From an uncultured Eubacteriales bacterium (GTDB taxonomy: Bacteria > Bacillota > Clostridia > Oscillospirales > Butyricicoccaceae): a stretch of 46,901 nucleotides of DNA. A program made the position numbers and the translations under genes. The notes under the pieces are model-generated. The model was not told where the DNA came from, made no database searches, and saw only the letters and a program-made list of their open reading frames with translations. Positions 16,744-25,723 of this stretch are shown here, piece after piece (the stretch's first letter is position 1; every line of letters begins with the position of its first letter). The stretch lies in the NCBI GenBank assembly GCA_934636325.1, contig CAKUAK010000031.1, forward strand, positions 1-46,901. Direction: 5' to 3'.

Positions 16744-18762
16744 TTATTGGACTATCTTATAATAGGTTCTTGCGGTGAGGCTGTAAACCAAGGCATATAT
16801 AACGGCGAATACCCCAAGCGTCCCGACGGTACACAGGGCCGTCAGCTTCAGGTTATAGACGAGGAAGAGCCGCAGCAGAAGTATGACCATCCTGAAGTCA
16901 AATGCAACATGCATGGCGGCAGCCAGCAGCGGCAGGAAGAACACGGCAAGTATCTGCCATCTTATCGTGCCTCTGACCTCTTTTTTTGAAAGGCCGACCT
17001 GCTGCATTATTCTGTATCTCTCGCGGTCATCATAGCCCTCCGATACCTGCTTATAATAGATTATCAGCACGGCGGCCATGATGAATATCGCCCCCAGCAG
17101 TATGCCGAGAAAGAGGAAGCTGCCGGCCATTGTGAAGATCTCGTCGTGGTTGGCACTGCGCTCATCTATGCTGAACCTCTCCCATTGGCCGACATTGCCC
17201 AGCTCATCGGCAAGGCCGCTGCAGTCGACGGCCTGAAGAATGGCCTCGTCAGAGTCGGAATCAAACAGTATCTCGGACTGCATGGGCGCGGCGTTCTCCC
17301 CGACCTCGGCCTTCATTATGTGATAGACGTCATAGAACTCGGCCTCGCCGGGCAGCACGACATAGCATATGTCGGCCAGATAGCCCTCGAGGGCCGCGAC
17401 CGAAGGGGCTTTATCCTCGTCCAGCACGATGGTCTGCCAGAAGAGCCCGTCCCTTCCGGCCTCTATTTTAAGGGTGCTGCCCGGGTCGACGCCGCGGCCC
17501 CAGCATAGTGCCTGCCCCTCCCCCGGCATTTCTGCCCCGGCGGGCAGCCGATCCTTTATATCGTCGTAAAGCAGGAAACAGATATTGGCCGAGCGGTCAT
17601 TCGCCCCGCCGACCCTCGCGGCGGTAAAGCTGCCGCTGCTCAGGACATTGCAGGAGGGCGCGAAGAAGCGCTTTTGGGTGACATCGGTAATATTTACCCC
17701 CTCGCTGTCCAAAGCCGCCCTGAGGGCTTCTGCGGCCTTTTGCGTATCAAAGGGCTGTTCGCTGTCGGGGTCGTATCTGACCGTGGCGACAAAGGCGGCC
17801 GGATAGCGCACATTTATCGAATCCTCTATGCCGAGGAAGAGAGAGACCGTGCCCGAGACCATTACAAGCACCATTGTCGAGAGTATGCAGATATTTGCCA
17901 GGCCGACGGCGTTGCGCTTCATGCGGTAAAGCATGCCCGACACCGATATGAAGTGCTTGGGGGTGTAATAAAAGCTCTTGCTGCGGCGCAGCAGCTTGAG
18001 GACAAATATCGACACCGATGTGAAGAGGCAGTATGTGCCGATGATGACAAGGAATACGGCAAGGAAGTACATGGCAAGGGCCTCGAGGGCCGTTCCGACC
18101 TTCATGGCGATATAGTATCCGCCGCCGAGGCAGCCTATCCCGGCCGGGGTGAAGAGGATATTGGCCTTGGGCTCCTTCTCGCCGGTCTGGCCCGAGCTGA
18201 GCAGCTGGACCGTATTGATGCGCAGCACCGATATCATATTCCAGACAAGGGTGGCCGCCATGATGGCGCCGAATATCCCCGCCGTCGAGGCGACGGCCGC
18301 CATGTCTATGCGGAAGCCGAAGGGCACGCTGAAGTTGACGATCCTGAAGAGCAGCAGCAGGGCCAGCTTATAGAGCAGCAGGCCGGCCGCCACGCCCAGC
18401 GCGATGCCCAGGACGGCGATGATGACCGTCTCTATGGCCAGCATAAGGGCGATGTGGCGCTTGCCCATGCCGAGGACCGAGTATAATCCAAGCTCTTTTC
18501 TCCGCCGCTTTATAAGAAAGCTGTTGCTGTAAAAGAGGAATATGGCCGAAAAGAAGGCGACGACCATGCTGCCCAGCGCCAGCATCATGCGGACATATTC
18601 CTCTCCGCCCCGCATCTGCGAGACGCCGGGGTCGAGGGTCAGGGCGCGGACGATATAGAATCCGGCCGACGTGCCGATCAGGGTCAGGATATAGGGCAGA
18701 TAAAACCGGTGCCCGCGGCGGATGTTCTGAAGCGCCATGCGCAGGAAGATAAATCTATTCAC
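16744..18762 (-). CDS. BceB-like FtsX-family ABC transporter permease
   Basis: A 672-residue permease. Layout: one N-terminal helix, FtsX-type helical groups (about 60-130, 145-185 and 230-310), a large extracellular domain of about 200 residues (340-540), and a final four-helix group ending in YALVYSLTARTYYKIVQ. The motif FLIKRRRKELGLYSVLGMGKRHI is the cytosolic coupling helix of this family. Bce permeases bind peptide antibiotics or their lipid targets and hand the signal to BceS. It overlaps the ATPase gene by 8 bases. The drug specificity is not readable from the sequence. Confidence 0.92.
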   Translation of the reverse strand: MNRFIFLRMALQNIRRGHRFYLPYILTLIGTSAGFYIVRALTLDPGVSQMRGGEEYVRMMLALGSMVVAFFSAIFLFYSNSFLIKRRRKELGLYSVLGMGKRHIALMLAIETVIIAVLGIALGVAAGLLLYKLALLLLFRIVNFSVPFGFRIDMAAVASTAGIFGAIMAATLVWNMISVLRINTVQLLSSGQTGEKEPKANILFTPAGIGCLGGGYYIAMKVGTALEALAMYFLAVFLVIIGTYCLFTSVSIFVLKLLRRSKSFYYTPKHFISVSGMLYRMKRNAVGLANICILSTMVLVMVSGTVSLFLGIEDSINVRYPAAFVATVRYDPDSEQPFDTQKAAEALRAALDSEGVNITDVTQKRFFAPSCNVLSSGSFTAARVGGANDRSANICFLLYDDIKDRLPAGAEMPGEGQALCWGRGVDPGSTLKIEAGRDGLFWQTIVLDEDKAPSVAALEGYLADICYVVLPGEAEFYDVYHIMKAEVGENAAPMQSEILFDSDSDEAILQAVDCSGLADELGNVGQWERFSIDERSANHDEIFTMAGSFLFLGILLGAIFIMAAVLIIYYKQVSEGYDDRERYRIMQQVGLSKKEVRGTIRWQILAVFFLPLLAAAMHVAFDFRMVILLLRLFLVYNLKLTALCTVGTLGVFAVIYALVYSLTARTYYKIVQ

Positions 18763-19522
18763 CCTTCTCGCCTCCCGTTGTAAGAAGGGTCAGGGCGTCG
18801 GATATGCGCTGGAACATCTCGGCGCTGGAAAGGTCGCCGCGGTAAAGCTGGTGGAATATCCGGCCGTCCTTGATGAAAAGCACCCTTCTGGCATGACTGG
18901 CCGCCTTGATAGAGTGGGTGACCATAAGTATCGTCTGTCCCCCGGCGTTGATGTCGTCGAAAAGCTCGAGCAGGTTGTCAGAGGCCTTGGAGTCAAGGGC
19001 GCCGGTCGGCTCGTCGGCAAGGATCAGCTTGGGGTCGGTTATAAGGGCGCGGGCGACGGCGGCACGCTGCTTCTGGCCGCCCGAAACCTCGTAGGGGAAC
19101 TTATGCAGTATCTCCTCTATCCCCAGCTTGCGGGCGATGGGATTGAGTCTGACCTTCATCTGTGCGTAATTATGCCCCGAAAGGACCATGGGCAGAAAGA
19201 TGTTGTCCATCAGGTCGAAGGTATCGAGCAGGTTGAAATCCTGAAAGACGAACCCGAGGTTCTCCCTGCGGAACTGTGCAAGCCTGCCGTCGGGTATGCG
19301 GGATATATCCTCGCCCATCAGCCTGACCTGGCCCGAGGTCGGGCGGTCGAGAGTCGCAAGGATGTTGAGCAGGGTCGTCTTGCCCGAGCCCGATTCGCCC
19401 ATAAAGGCCACATACTCGCCCTTTTCGACCGAAAAGCTGACGTCGCTCAAGGCGGTCACCTGGCTGCCGCCGAACCGGGTAGTATATATCTTTTTGAGGC
19501 CGTTTACTTCAAGTATAGCCAT
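18755..19522 (-). CDS. BceA-like ABC transporter ATPase
   Basis: A 255-residue nucleotide-binding subunit of the MacB/LolD/Bce type. Walker A is GESGSGKTT (42-50), the signature is VSGGQKQR (about 145), Walker B is LILADEPTGALDS (about 163-175), followed by the D loop and the switch His in VTHSIKAA. The first gene of the minus-strand pair, with GGGAGG upstream of the ATG. With the BceB-like permease it forms the resistance transporter controlled by the convergent two-component system. A short hairpin (CCGCGC/GGCGCGG) lies in the leader at about 19540. Confidence 0.93.
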   Translation of the reverse strand: MAILEVNGLKKIYTTRFGGSQVTALSDVSFSVEKGEYVAFMGESGSGKTTLLNILATLDRPTSGQVRLMGEDISRIPDGRLAQFRRENLGFVFQDFNLLDTFDLMDNIFLPMVLSGHNYAQMKVRLNPIARKLGIEEILHKFPYEVSGGQKQRAAVARALITDPKLILADEPTGALDSKASDNLLELFDDINAGGQTILMVTHSIKAASHARRVLFIKDGRIFHQLYRGDLSSAEMFQRISDALTLLTTGGEKGE

Positions 19523-19679
19523 ATCTGAAAATTACCTCCCTTTCCGCGCCGGTGCGCGGAGATCTTGTTTACATGATATATTCTAACCTGTCGGCGGGAA
19601 ACAAGCCATCGACTTGCCTTACGTTTTGCCGCCCCAATCTTACATTTCCGTCAGGTAACGGCTTTTCCCCGGAAATAGT

Positions 19680-19722
19680 AAAAAAAGGGATTGTTCCGAG
19701 GCATCAATCTCGGAACAATCCC
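19680..19722 (-). terminator. Terminator of the ribosomal super-operon
   Basis: Minus strand: GGGATTGTTCCGAG pairs with CTCGGAACAATCCC around eight bases and is followed by seven T, just after rplQ. Confidence 0.93.
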
Positions 19723-19746
19723 CTTACAGCTCATACTGTGTCAGGA

Positions 19747-20088
19747 TCAGACAAGCTCGATAATAGCCATTTCGGCAGCGTCGCCGCGGCGCTGGCCGAT
19801 GCGGACGATGCGGGTATAACCGCCGTTGCGGCTGGCGTACTTAGGAGCGATCTCGTCAAATGTCTTTTTGACGACGTCTTCCTTGGTGATGAAAGCCATA
19901 GCCTGGCGCTTGGCGTTCAGGTCGCCCTTCTTGCCAAGGGTGATCATCTTTTCAGCCAGAGGACGGACTTCCTTGGCCCTTGTAACAGTTGTCTCTATTT
20001 TACCGTTTTCCAGCAGATATGTGACCATAGCTCTCAGCATAGCGCGGCGATGGTCGGTAGGTCTGCCGAGTTTGCGGGTTCCGGGCAT
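19747..20088 (-). CDS. rplQ: 50S ribosomal protein L17
   Basis: A 113-residue L17. The N terminus has the family signature RKLGRPTDHRRAMLRAMVTYLL, and the end KYASRNGGYTRIVRIGQRRGDAAEMAIIELV is the universal C-terminal strand. It lines the peptide exit tunnel side of the 50S subunit. Last gene of the super-operon, 77 bases after rpoA, with the terminator directly behind. Confidence 0.97.
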   Translation of the reverse strand: MPGTRKLGRPTDHRRAMLRAMVTYLLENGKIETTVTRAKEVRPLAEKMITLGKKGDLNAKRQAMAFITKEDVVKKTFDEIAPKYASRNGGYTRIVRIGQRRGDAAEMAIIELV

Positions 20089-20165
20089 AACTTTATACCT
20101 CCTTATTTAAAACCGGCAGTCTGTGCCCGAATAAGGGCCGGGCACAGACGCCACCTTGTATTGAT

Positions 20166-21116
20166 CTATTGATTCTCCACTTTTGCCAAATACAACCCCA
20201 TATCGGCAAGCTTATTGACGACCTCTTCATAGGACTTACGGCCAAGGTTCCTTACCTTCATCATATCCTCTTCGGTCGTGTTGACCAGATCGGCCACTGT
20301 ATTGATGCCTGCACGCTTGAGGCAGTTGAAGGAACGCACCGACAGGTCGAGCTCTTCGATCGTCATCTCAAGGACCTTATCCTGGGTCGATTCGCTCTTT
20401 TCAACAACGATAGCCTTATTTCCGATCTCCTCTGACAGGCCGACAAACAGATTGAGGTGATCGGTCAGGATCTTTGCCGACAGGGACACGGCGTCTTTTG
20501 CCGTGATGGTCTTGTCGGTATAGACCTCAAGGGTCAGCTTGTCATAGTCGGTCATGTTGCCTACGCGGGTGTTTTCGACCGTGTAGTTGACCTTGTATAT
20601 CGGTGTGTAGATAGAGTCGACGGGGATAACGCCGATGGGCTGCTGGGGCTGCTTGTTTTTATCGCTGGAAACATAGCCGCGGCCGTGGTCGAAGGTCAGC
20701 TCCATAGAGAGCTTGGCGTCCTCCATGAGGGTGGCTATGTGCAGGTCGGGGTTGAGTATCTCCATTTCAGAGTCGCACTTGATATCACCGGCTGTCACCT
20801 CGCAGGGGCCGACGGCCTCGATAACGGCCATCTTTTTGCCCTCGGAGTGCAGCTTTGCGGTGATCTGCTTGACGTTGAGGACGATCTCTGTGACATCCTC
20901 TTTAACTCCGGGTATAGTAGAGAACTCGTGCTGTACACCATCGATCTTTATGCTTGTCGCGGCCGTTCCGGGAAGCGAAGCAAGCAAAACGCGGCGCAGT
21001 GAATTACCGAGGGTCGTGCCATACCCACGCTCGAGGGGCTCGACGACGAACTTGCCGTAAGACCCGTCTGCCTGGGATTCAACACATTCTATACGTGGTT
21101 TTTCAATAGCTATCAT
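20166..21116 (-). CDS. rpoA: RNA polymerase alpha subunit
   Basis: A 316-residue alpha subunit. The N-terminal dimerisation domain contains LERGYGTTLGNSLRRVLLASLPG (about 28-50). The linker precedes a C-terminal domain with LDLSVRSFNCLKRAGINTVADL and MMKVRNLGRKSYEEV, which contacts UP elements and activators. It assembles beta and beta' in the core enzyme. It stands between rpsD and rplQ as in other Firmicutes. Confidence 0.98.
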   Translation of the reverse strand: MIAIEKPRIECVESQADGSYGKFVVEPLERGYGTTLGNSLRRVLLASLPGTAATSIKIDGVQHEFSTIPGVKEDVTEIVLNVKQITAKLHSEGKKMAVIEAVGPCEVTAGDIKCDSEMEILNPDLHIATLMEDAKLSMELTFDHGRGYVSSDKNKQPQQPIGVIPVDSIYTPIYKVNYTVENTRVGNMTDYDKLTLEVYTDKTITAKDAVSLSAKILTDHLNLFVGLSEEIGNKAIVVEKSESTQDKVLEMTIEELDLSVRSFNCLKRAGINTVADLVNTTEEDMMKVRNLGRKSYEEVVNKLADMGLYLAKVENQ

Positions 21117-21175
21117 TCATTACCCTCCTCGTTTTGTAAAAAAAGTCGTGCGCACGCAGCAAAAGCCGCAGCAAA

Positions 21176-21778
21176 TTACTTGGAGTACAGCTCGACGATG
21201 AGGCTCTCTTCGACTTCGAAGTCGATCTCATCACGTGTAGGCATGGTAGCAACTGTTGCCTGGCCCTTTGTCTTGTCAACGCTCAGCCAGCTTACGATGG
21301 GCATTGTGGCGTTGGCTTCCAGGACGTTCTTGAACTTCGTCAGGCCCATGCTCTTCTCGCTGATGGCGATAACGTCACCGGGCTTTACCAGATAAGAGGG
21401 GATGTTGACCTTCTGGCCGTTGACGGTGAAGTGGGCATGTGTGACAAGCTGCCTGGCTTCGCGGCGGGTCATGGCGAAACCGGACCTGTATACTACGTTA
21501 TCAAGGCGGCGCTCGATCAGGATCAGCAGGTTCTCACCTGTCTTGCCCTGCATGGCAAAAGCCTTCTCATAATAAGCATGGAACTGCTTTTCCAGAATGC
21601 CGTAAACGAACTTGACCTTCTGCTTCTCGTTGAGCTGGGTGGCGTACTCGCTCTTCTTCCTTCTCATCTGGTTGCCGCCGGGATTGCGGTTGGTGTTCTT
21701 CTTAGCATAGCCCATGACGGCAGGAGAAACGCCCAGTGCCTTGCAGCGTTTTGCGACAGGCTGCATATTCTTAGCCAT
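21176..21778 (-). CDS. rpsD: 30S ribosomal protein S4
   Basis: A 200-residue S4, a primary 16S rRNA binder. The S4 RNA-binding fold is seen in RRLDNVVYRSGFAMTRREARQLVTHAHFTVNG. The N-terminal zinc cysteines of some S4 forms are absent: the start reads MAKNMQPVAKRCKALGVSP with one Cys only. Placement between rpsK and rpoA is the standard alpha-operon position. Confidence 0.97.
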   Translation of the reverse strand: MAKNMQPVAKRCKALGVSPAVMGYAKKNTNRNPGGNQMRRKKSEYATQLNEKQKVKFVYGILEKQFHAYYEKAFAMQGKTGENLLILIERRLDNVVYRSGFAMTRREARQLVTHAHFTVNGQKVNIPSYLVKPGDVIAISEKSMGLTKFKNVLEANATMPIVSWLSVDKTKGQATVATMPTRDEIDFEVEESLIVELYSK

Positions 21779-21800
21779 AATCTATAACCTCCTGTTTCGA

Positions 21801-22211
21801 TTAAACTCTTCTTCTTTTCGGGGGACGGCAGCCGTTGTGAGGAATGGGGGTAACATCCTTGATCATGTTGACCTCCAGGCCGGCTGCCTGAAGAGCCCTG
21901 ATGGCGGCCTCGCGGCCGGCGCCGGGTCCCTTGACATAGACCTCTACGCTCTTAAGGCCGTGCTCCATAGCAGCCTTGGCAGCTGTCTCGGCAGCTGTCT
22001 GGGCGGCATAGGGGGTAGACTTTCTCGAACCCCTGAAGCCCAGTCCGCCGGCCGACGCCCAGGAGATGGCGTTGCCCTTCAGGTCTGTGATCGTAACAAG
22101 TGTATTGTTGAAGGAAGAACGGATATGGACCGCTCCCTTTTCGATGTTCTTGCGCTCGCGGCGCTTTGTGCGGGTCGCGGCACCCTTTTTATTAGCCTGT
22201 GCTTTAGCCAT
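21801..22211 (-). CDS. rpsK: 30S ribosomal protein S11
   Basis: A 136-residue S11 from the platform of the 30S subunit. Recognised by the core VHIRSSFNNTLVTITDLKGN, the GLGFRGSRKSTPYAAQ segment, and the C-terminal VTPIPHNGCRPPKRRRV tail that contacts mRNA near the exit site. The Ala/Lys/Arg-rich N-terminal extension of about 20 residues is somewhat long. Confidence 0.97.
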   Translation of the reverse strand: MAKAQANKKGAATRTKRRERKNIEKGAVHIRSSFNNTLVTITDLKGNAISWASAGGLGFRGSRKSTPYAAQTAAETAAKAAMEHGLKSVEVYVKGPGAGREAAIRALQAAGLEVNMIKDVTPIPHNGCRPPKRRRV

Positions 22212-22226
22212 TATTTGGTCCCTCCC

Positions 22227-22595
22227 TTACTTCTTCTTGTTGGCAATGGTCTTCTTCGGGCCCTTGCGTGTTCTTGCGTTTGTCTTGGAGCGCTGTCCCC
22301 TGACGGGCAGACCCCTGCGGTGGCGAACGCCTCTGTAGGAGCCGATCTCCACCAGACGCTTGATATTGAGGCCGACCTCTCTTCTCAGGTCGCCTTCGAC
22401 GGCATATTCATGCTCGATGGCTTCTCTGAGCTTTGCAGCCTCGTCTTCTGTCAGATCCTTAACTCTTGTATCAGGATTGATGCCTGTTTTAGCCAAGATC
22501 TCATTGGAGAGCTTGCGTCCGATTCCGTAAATATATGTCAGACCAATCTCCACCCTCTTCTCGCGAGGGAGGTCAACACCGGCAATACGAGCCAT
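22227..22595 (-). CDS. rpsM: 30S ribosomal protein S13
   Basis: A 122-residue S13 of the 30S head. The N terminus MARIAGVDLPREKRVEIGLTY and the C-terminal basic tail GVRHRRGLPVRGQRSKTNART, which reaches the decoding-site tRNAs, are diagnostic. It starts the S13-S11-S4-rpoA-L17 block after rpmJ. Confidence 0.98.
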   Translation of the reverse strand: MARIAGVDLPREKRVEIGLTYIYGIGRKLSNEILAKTGINPDTRVKDLTEDEAAKLREAIEHEYAVEGDLRREVGLNIKRLVEIGSYRGVRHRRGLPVRGQRSKTNARTRKGPKKTIANKKK

Positions 22596-22621
22596 TTATC
22601 TTTACACCTCCAAATATTCTC

Positions 22622-22735
22622 TTATCCCTGCTTCTGCTTATGCTTGGGATTTTCGCAGATTACCATAACACGGCCCTTTCTGCGAATGATCTTGCACTTT
22701 TCGCAAATGGGCTTTACAGACGGCTTAACTTTCAT
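22622..22735 (-). CDS. rpmJ: 50S ribosomal protein L36
   Basis: A 37-residue protein found by reading the gap between infA and rpsM: it begins MKVKPSVKPICEKCKIIRRK and ends PKHKQKQG. It keeps the zinc ligands Cys11, Cys14, Cys27 and His32, so this is the zinc-binding (C+) form. Ribosome-binding site AGGAGGAAC precedes the ATG. Its place between infA and rpsM is universal in Firmicutes. Confidence 0.97.
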   Translation of the reverse strand: MKVKPSVKPICEKCKIIRRKGRVMVICENPKHKQKQG

Positions 22736-22762
22736 GGTTTGTTCCTCCTGTTAACGTGAAAT

Positions 22763-22981
22763 CTATTTAGATCTCCAGGTGATCCGTCCCTTTGTCAGGT
22801 CATAGGGCGACATCTGAAGCGTCACCTTATCCCCGGGGAGGATCTTTATAAAGTTCTTTCTGAGCCTGCCGGATATATGGGCCAGGACCCTGTGCCCTCC
22901 GGTGATCTCAACCTGAAACATCGCGTTTGGCAGCGCCTCTATAACGGTACCTTCAACTTCGATCATGTCTTCTTTTGGCAT
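22763..22981 (-). CDS. infA: Translation initiation factor IF-1
   Basis: A 72-residue S1-type OB-fold protein with the IF-1 pattern EGTVIEALPNAMFQVEI, VLAHISGRLRKNFIKILPGD and the ending GRITWRSK. It blocks the A site of the 30S subunit during initiation. The KOW-type ribosomal-like gene that sits between map and infA in some Firmicutes is missing; only 40 bases separate the two genes. Confidence 0.98.
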   Translation of the reverse strand: MPKEDMIEVEGTVIEALPNAMFQVEITGGHRVLAHISGRLRKNFIKILPGDKVTLQMSPYDLTKGRITWRSK

Positions 22982-23021
22982 GGAATATCTCCTTCAAGGT
23001 ATAGTGTTCCGGGTCTTATCG

Positions 23022-23777
23022 CTATTTCACAGGCAGGACGGTGAGGATCACCGGATCCCCCTTGGTTATCAGGATAGAGTTCTCATAGTGGGCCGAGAGC
23101 TTTCCGTCGACCGTCTCGACAGTCCAGCCGTCCCGCAGCGTCTTTACCTGATAGCCGCCTTCGTTCACCATCGGTTCGACGGCGATCGTCATACCGGCGA
23201 CAAGCCGGGCACCGCGGCCCGGATTCCCGTAGTTTGGTACCTCGGGAGCTTCATGAAGCTCTGAGCCAACGCCATGGCCCACATAATCCCGCACGACAGA
23301 GAAGCCGTTGGCTTCGACGTACTTTTGTACGGCATGCGAGATATCGGATACTCTCTGGCCTTCACGGGCCAGCTTGATACCCTCATAGAAGCTCTGCCGG
23401 GTCACCTCGATAAGCTTTCTTGCGACCTCGGATACCTGCCCGCAGGGGAAGGTATCGGCGCAGTCGCCGTGATAGCCCATATAATTTGCTCCTACATCGA
23501 TCTTGACAAGGTCGCCTTCCTTGATCTTGCGGTCTCCGGGGAATCCGTGTATCACCTGGTTGTTGATGCTGCAGCAGATGCTTGCCGGAAAACCGTTATA
23601 ATTGAGGAAGGACGGCGTGGCGCCATAACCCTCGATGACCTTTCGGGCCGCCTCGTCCAGCTCGCGGGTGGTGATCCCGGGAGCGACCAGAGCCCCGGCC
23701 GCCGCTCTCGCGGCAGCCGTGATCTGGCCTGCTTCCTGCATGAGTTTTATCTCATGCGCTGATTTGATCTTTATCAT
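23022..23777 (-). CDS. map: Type I methionine aminopeptidase
   Basis: A 251-residue type Ia enzyme removing the initiator Met. The pita-bread metal ligands are visible in KIDVGANYMGYHGDCADTF (two Asp), VGHGVGSELHE (His) and VEPMVNEGG (Glu), with the last Glu in HYENSILIT. It lacks the N-terminal zinc extension of type Ib forms. The start overlaps the adk stop by 4 bases, so translation is coupled. Confidence 0.97.
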   Translation of the reverse strand: MIKIKSAHEIKLMQEAGQITAAARAAAGALVAPGITTRELDEAARKVIEGYGATPSFLNYNGFPASICCSINNQVIHGFPGDRKIKEGDLVKIDVGANYMGYHGDCADTFPCGQVSEVARKLIEVTRQSFYEGIKLAREGQRVSDISHAVQKYVEANGFSVVRDYVGHGVGSELHEAPEVPNYGNPGRGARLVAGMTIAVEPMVNEGGYQVKTLRDGWTVETVDGKLSAHYENSILITKGDPVILTVLPVK

Positions 23778-24409
23778 ACCTCGACCCCTATCGCCTGGGC
23801 AACAAGTGCCGTTGTATCTTCGAGCTTCTCCTGGCCCTTTACGACCTTGAGAATGCCCTGGTTCTGATAATACTTTACGATGGGCTCGGTCTGGGCGTGG
23901 TAGACCGACAGGCGCTGGCGGACGACCTCGGGCTTATCATCCTTGCGGATCCCCAACTCGGCGCCGCACTTGTCGCAGATGCCTTCTTTTTTCGGGGGAT
24001 GGCTTACCACATGATAGGTGGCCTGGCACTTGGGGCAGGTGCGCCTGCCGCTCATGCGCTCGACGATCGACTCGTCATCGACGTCAAGGAAGAGCACCAT
24101 GTCCATCTTCATGACCCTATCCAGGGCCTCGGCCTGAGCCACGGTCCTGGGAAATCCATCGAAAATCATGCCCTTTGCACAATCGGGCTGTGCGACCCTC
24201 GCCCTGACAAGGTCAAGGACGAGCTCGTCGGGCACGAGGCTGCCGCTCTCCATATAGGACGCGGCCTTCTTCCCCAGCTCGGTCCCCTCGGCGATGGCAG
24301 TGCGGAGCAGGTTGCCCGTCGAGATCGACGGGATACCGAGCTTCGACTGTATGAACTCCGCCTGGGTCCCCTTACCGGCGCCGGGGGCGCCTAAAAGAAT
24401 CAGTCTCAT
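23774..24409 (-). CDS. adk: Adenylate kinase
   Basis: A 211-residue long-form adenylate kinase (ATP + AMP to 2 ADP). The P-loop is GAPGAGKGTQ (7-16), the AMP site FDGFPRT follows at about 85, and the lid carries a zinc ribbon: CPKCQ and CDKCG. The four-Cys lid is common in Gram-positives. It lies between secY and map as in the standard spc arrangement. Confidence 0.98.
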   Translation of the reverse strand: MRLILLGAPGAGKGTQAEFIQSKLGIPSISTGNLLRTAIAEGTELGKKAASYMESGSLVPDELVLDLVRARVAQPDCAKGMIFDGFPRTVAQAEALDRVMKMDMVLFLDVDDESIVERMSGRRTCPKCQATYHVVSHPPKKEGICDKCGAELGIRKDDKPEVVRQRLSVYHAQTEPIVKYYQNQGILKVVKGQEKLEDTTALVAQAIGVEV

Positions 24410-24440
24410 TGATCTTCATCTCCAAAGCGGGGCGATTCCC

Positions 24441-25721
24441 TTATTCAAGGAAGCCCTTATAATGACGCATGAGCATCTCGTTCTCGATAGCCTTGACCGT
24501 CTCGAGCGCGACGCCGACCATGATGAGCACCGAGGTGCCGCCGACGGCCAGGCCGCCCAGACCCTTGATATTGCTCATGACCAAAGGCAGAACGGCGATT
24601 ATCGACAGGAAGATGGCGCCCATGAGGGTGACCTTATTGAGTACCTTGGCAATAAACTCGGATGTCGGCCTGCCGGGACGGAAGCCCGGGATAAAGCCGC
24701 CGTTGTTCTTGAGGTTGTTGGCTATCTCGATGGGGTTGAACTGGATGGTCGCATAGAAATAAGCGAATCCGAAGATCAACAGGAGATAAACGATGATGTA
24801 CAGGGGGCTGCCCTGCGAGAAGGCTTTGACAAAGCCGGCCCAGAAGCTGCCCTCTGTCGGTGTGAAGAAGGCTGCGATCGTCGACGGTACCGTGACGATG
24901 GTCGAGGCGAAGATGACAGGCATAACGCCGGCCATATTGACCTTCATGGGCAGGAAGGTGCTCTGTCCGCCGTACTGCTTCCTGCCGACGACCCTCTTTG
25001 CATACTGCACGGGGATACGGCGCTCGGCATTGGTGATAAATACGATAAAGGCGATGATGGCTACAAAGAGGACCAGTATAATAACGGCCTTCCACCATGC
25101 CAGTGTACCAGCGGCTACGCCGGATACCATGCTCATAAGAGCGCTGGGTCCGCGGCTTACGATACCGATAAAAAGGATCAGCGAGACACCGTTGCCTATA
25201 CCCTTTGTAGAGATCTGGTCGCCCAGCCACATGACGAAGGACGAGCCGGCCACGAAGGTCAGGACGATGACGATTCCGCTCCACAGGTCTGTGCGTGTCA
25301 GGACGCCGTATGTCTTAAGAAGGACATAGTAGCTGTAGCCCATGATGAGCGACAGGCCGATGGTGACGTACCTTGTGATAGAGGCGATCTTCTTCTTGCC
25401 TTCCTCGCCGCCGTCTCTGGCAAGACGCTCAAGAGACGGGATGGCGACCTGGAGCAGCTGCATGATGATCGAGCTGTTGATGTAGGGATACACCGACAAG
25501 GCGAACACCGAGGCCTGAGACAGACCGCCGCCGGCCAGGATATTGAAGTAACCGAGTATCGTGCTGGAGTACGCGGCGAACTGTGTCGCCAGCGATTTTG
25601 TATCGACATAGGGGACATAGATTGCGTGACCGAAACGGAACACGATCATGGCGACTATGACGAAGAGGAGTTTTTTGCGCAGTTCAGGGATCTTCCAAGC
25701 ATTTTTGACTGTCTCGACCAT
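24441..25721 (-). CDS. secY: Protein translocase subunit SecY
   Basis: A 426-residue channel of the Sec translocon with ten membrane helices. The plug region and lateral-gate helices can be followed. The start VETVKNAWKIPELRKKLLFVIVAM and the loop GFIPGFRPGRPTSEF are family markers. It begins within 3 bases of the rplO stop, so the two are translationally coupled. Confidence 0.98.
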   Translation of the reverse strand: MVETVKNAWKIPELRKKLLFVIVAMIVFRFGHAIYVPYVDTKSLATQFAAYSSTILGYFNILAGGGLSQASVFALSVYPYINSSIIMQLLQVAIPSLERLARDGGEEGKKKIASITRYVTIGLSLIMGYSYYVLLKTYGVLTRTDLWSGIVIVLTFVAGSSFVMWLGDQISTKGIGNGVSLILFIGIVSRGPSALMSMVSGVAAGTLAWWKAVIILVLFVAIIAFIVFITNAERRIPVQYAKRVVGRKQYGGQSTFLPMKVNMAGVMPVIFASTIVTVPSTIAAFFTPTEGSFWAGFVKAFSQGSPLYIIVYLLLIFGFAYFYATIQFNPIEIANNLKNNGGFIPGFRPGRPTSEFIAKVLNKVTLMGAIFLSIIAVLPLVMSNIKGLGGLAVGGTSVLIMVGVALETVKAIENEMLMRHYKGFLE

Positions 25722-25723
25722 GC

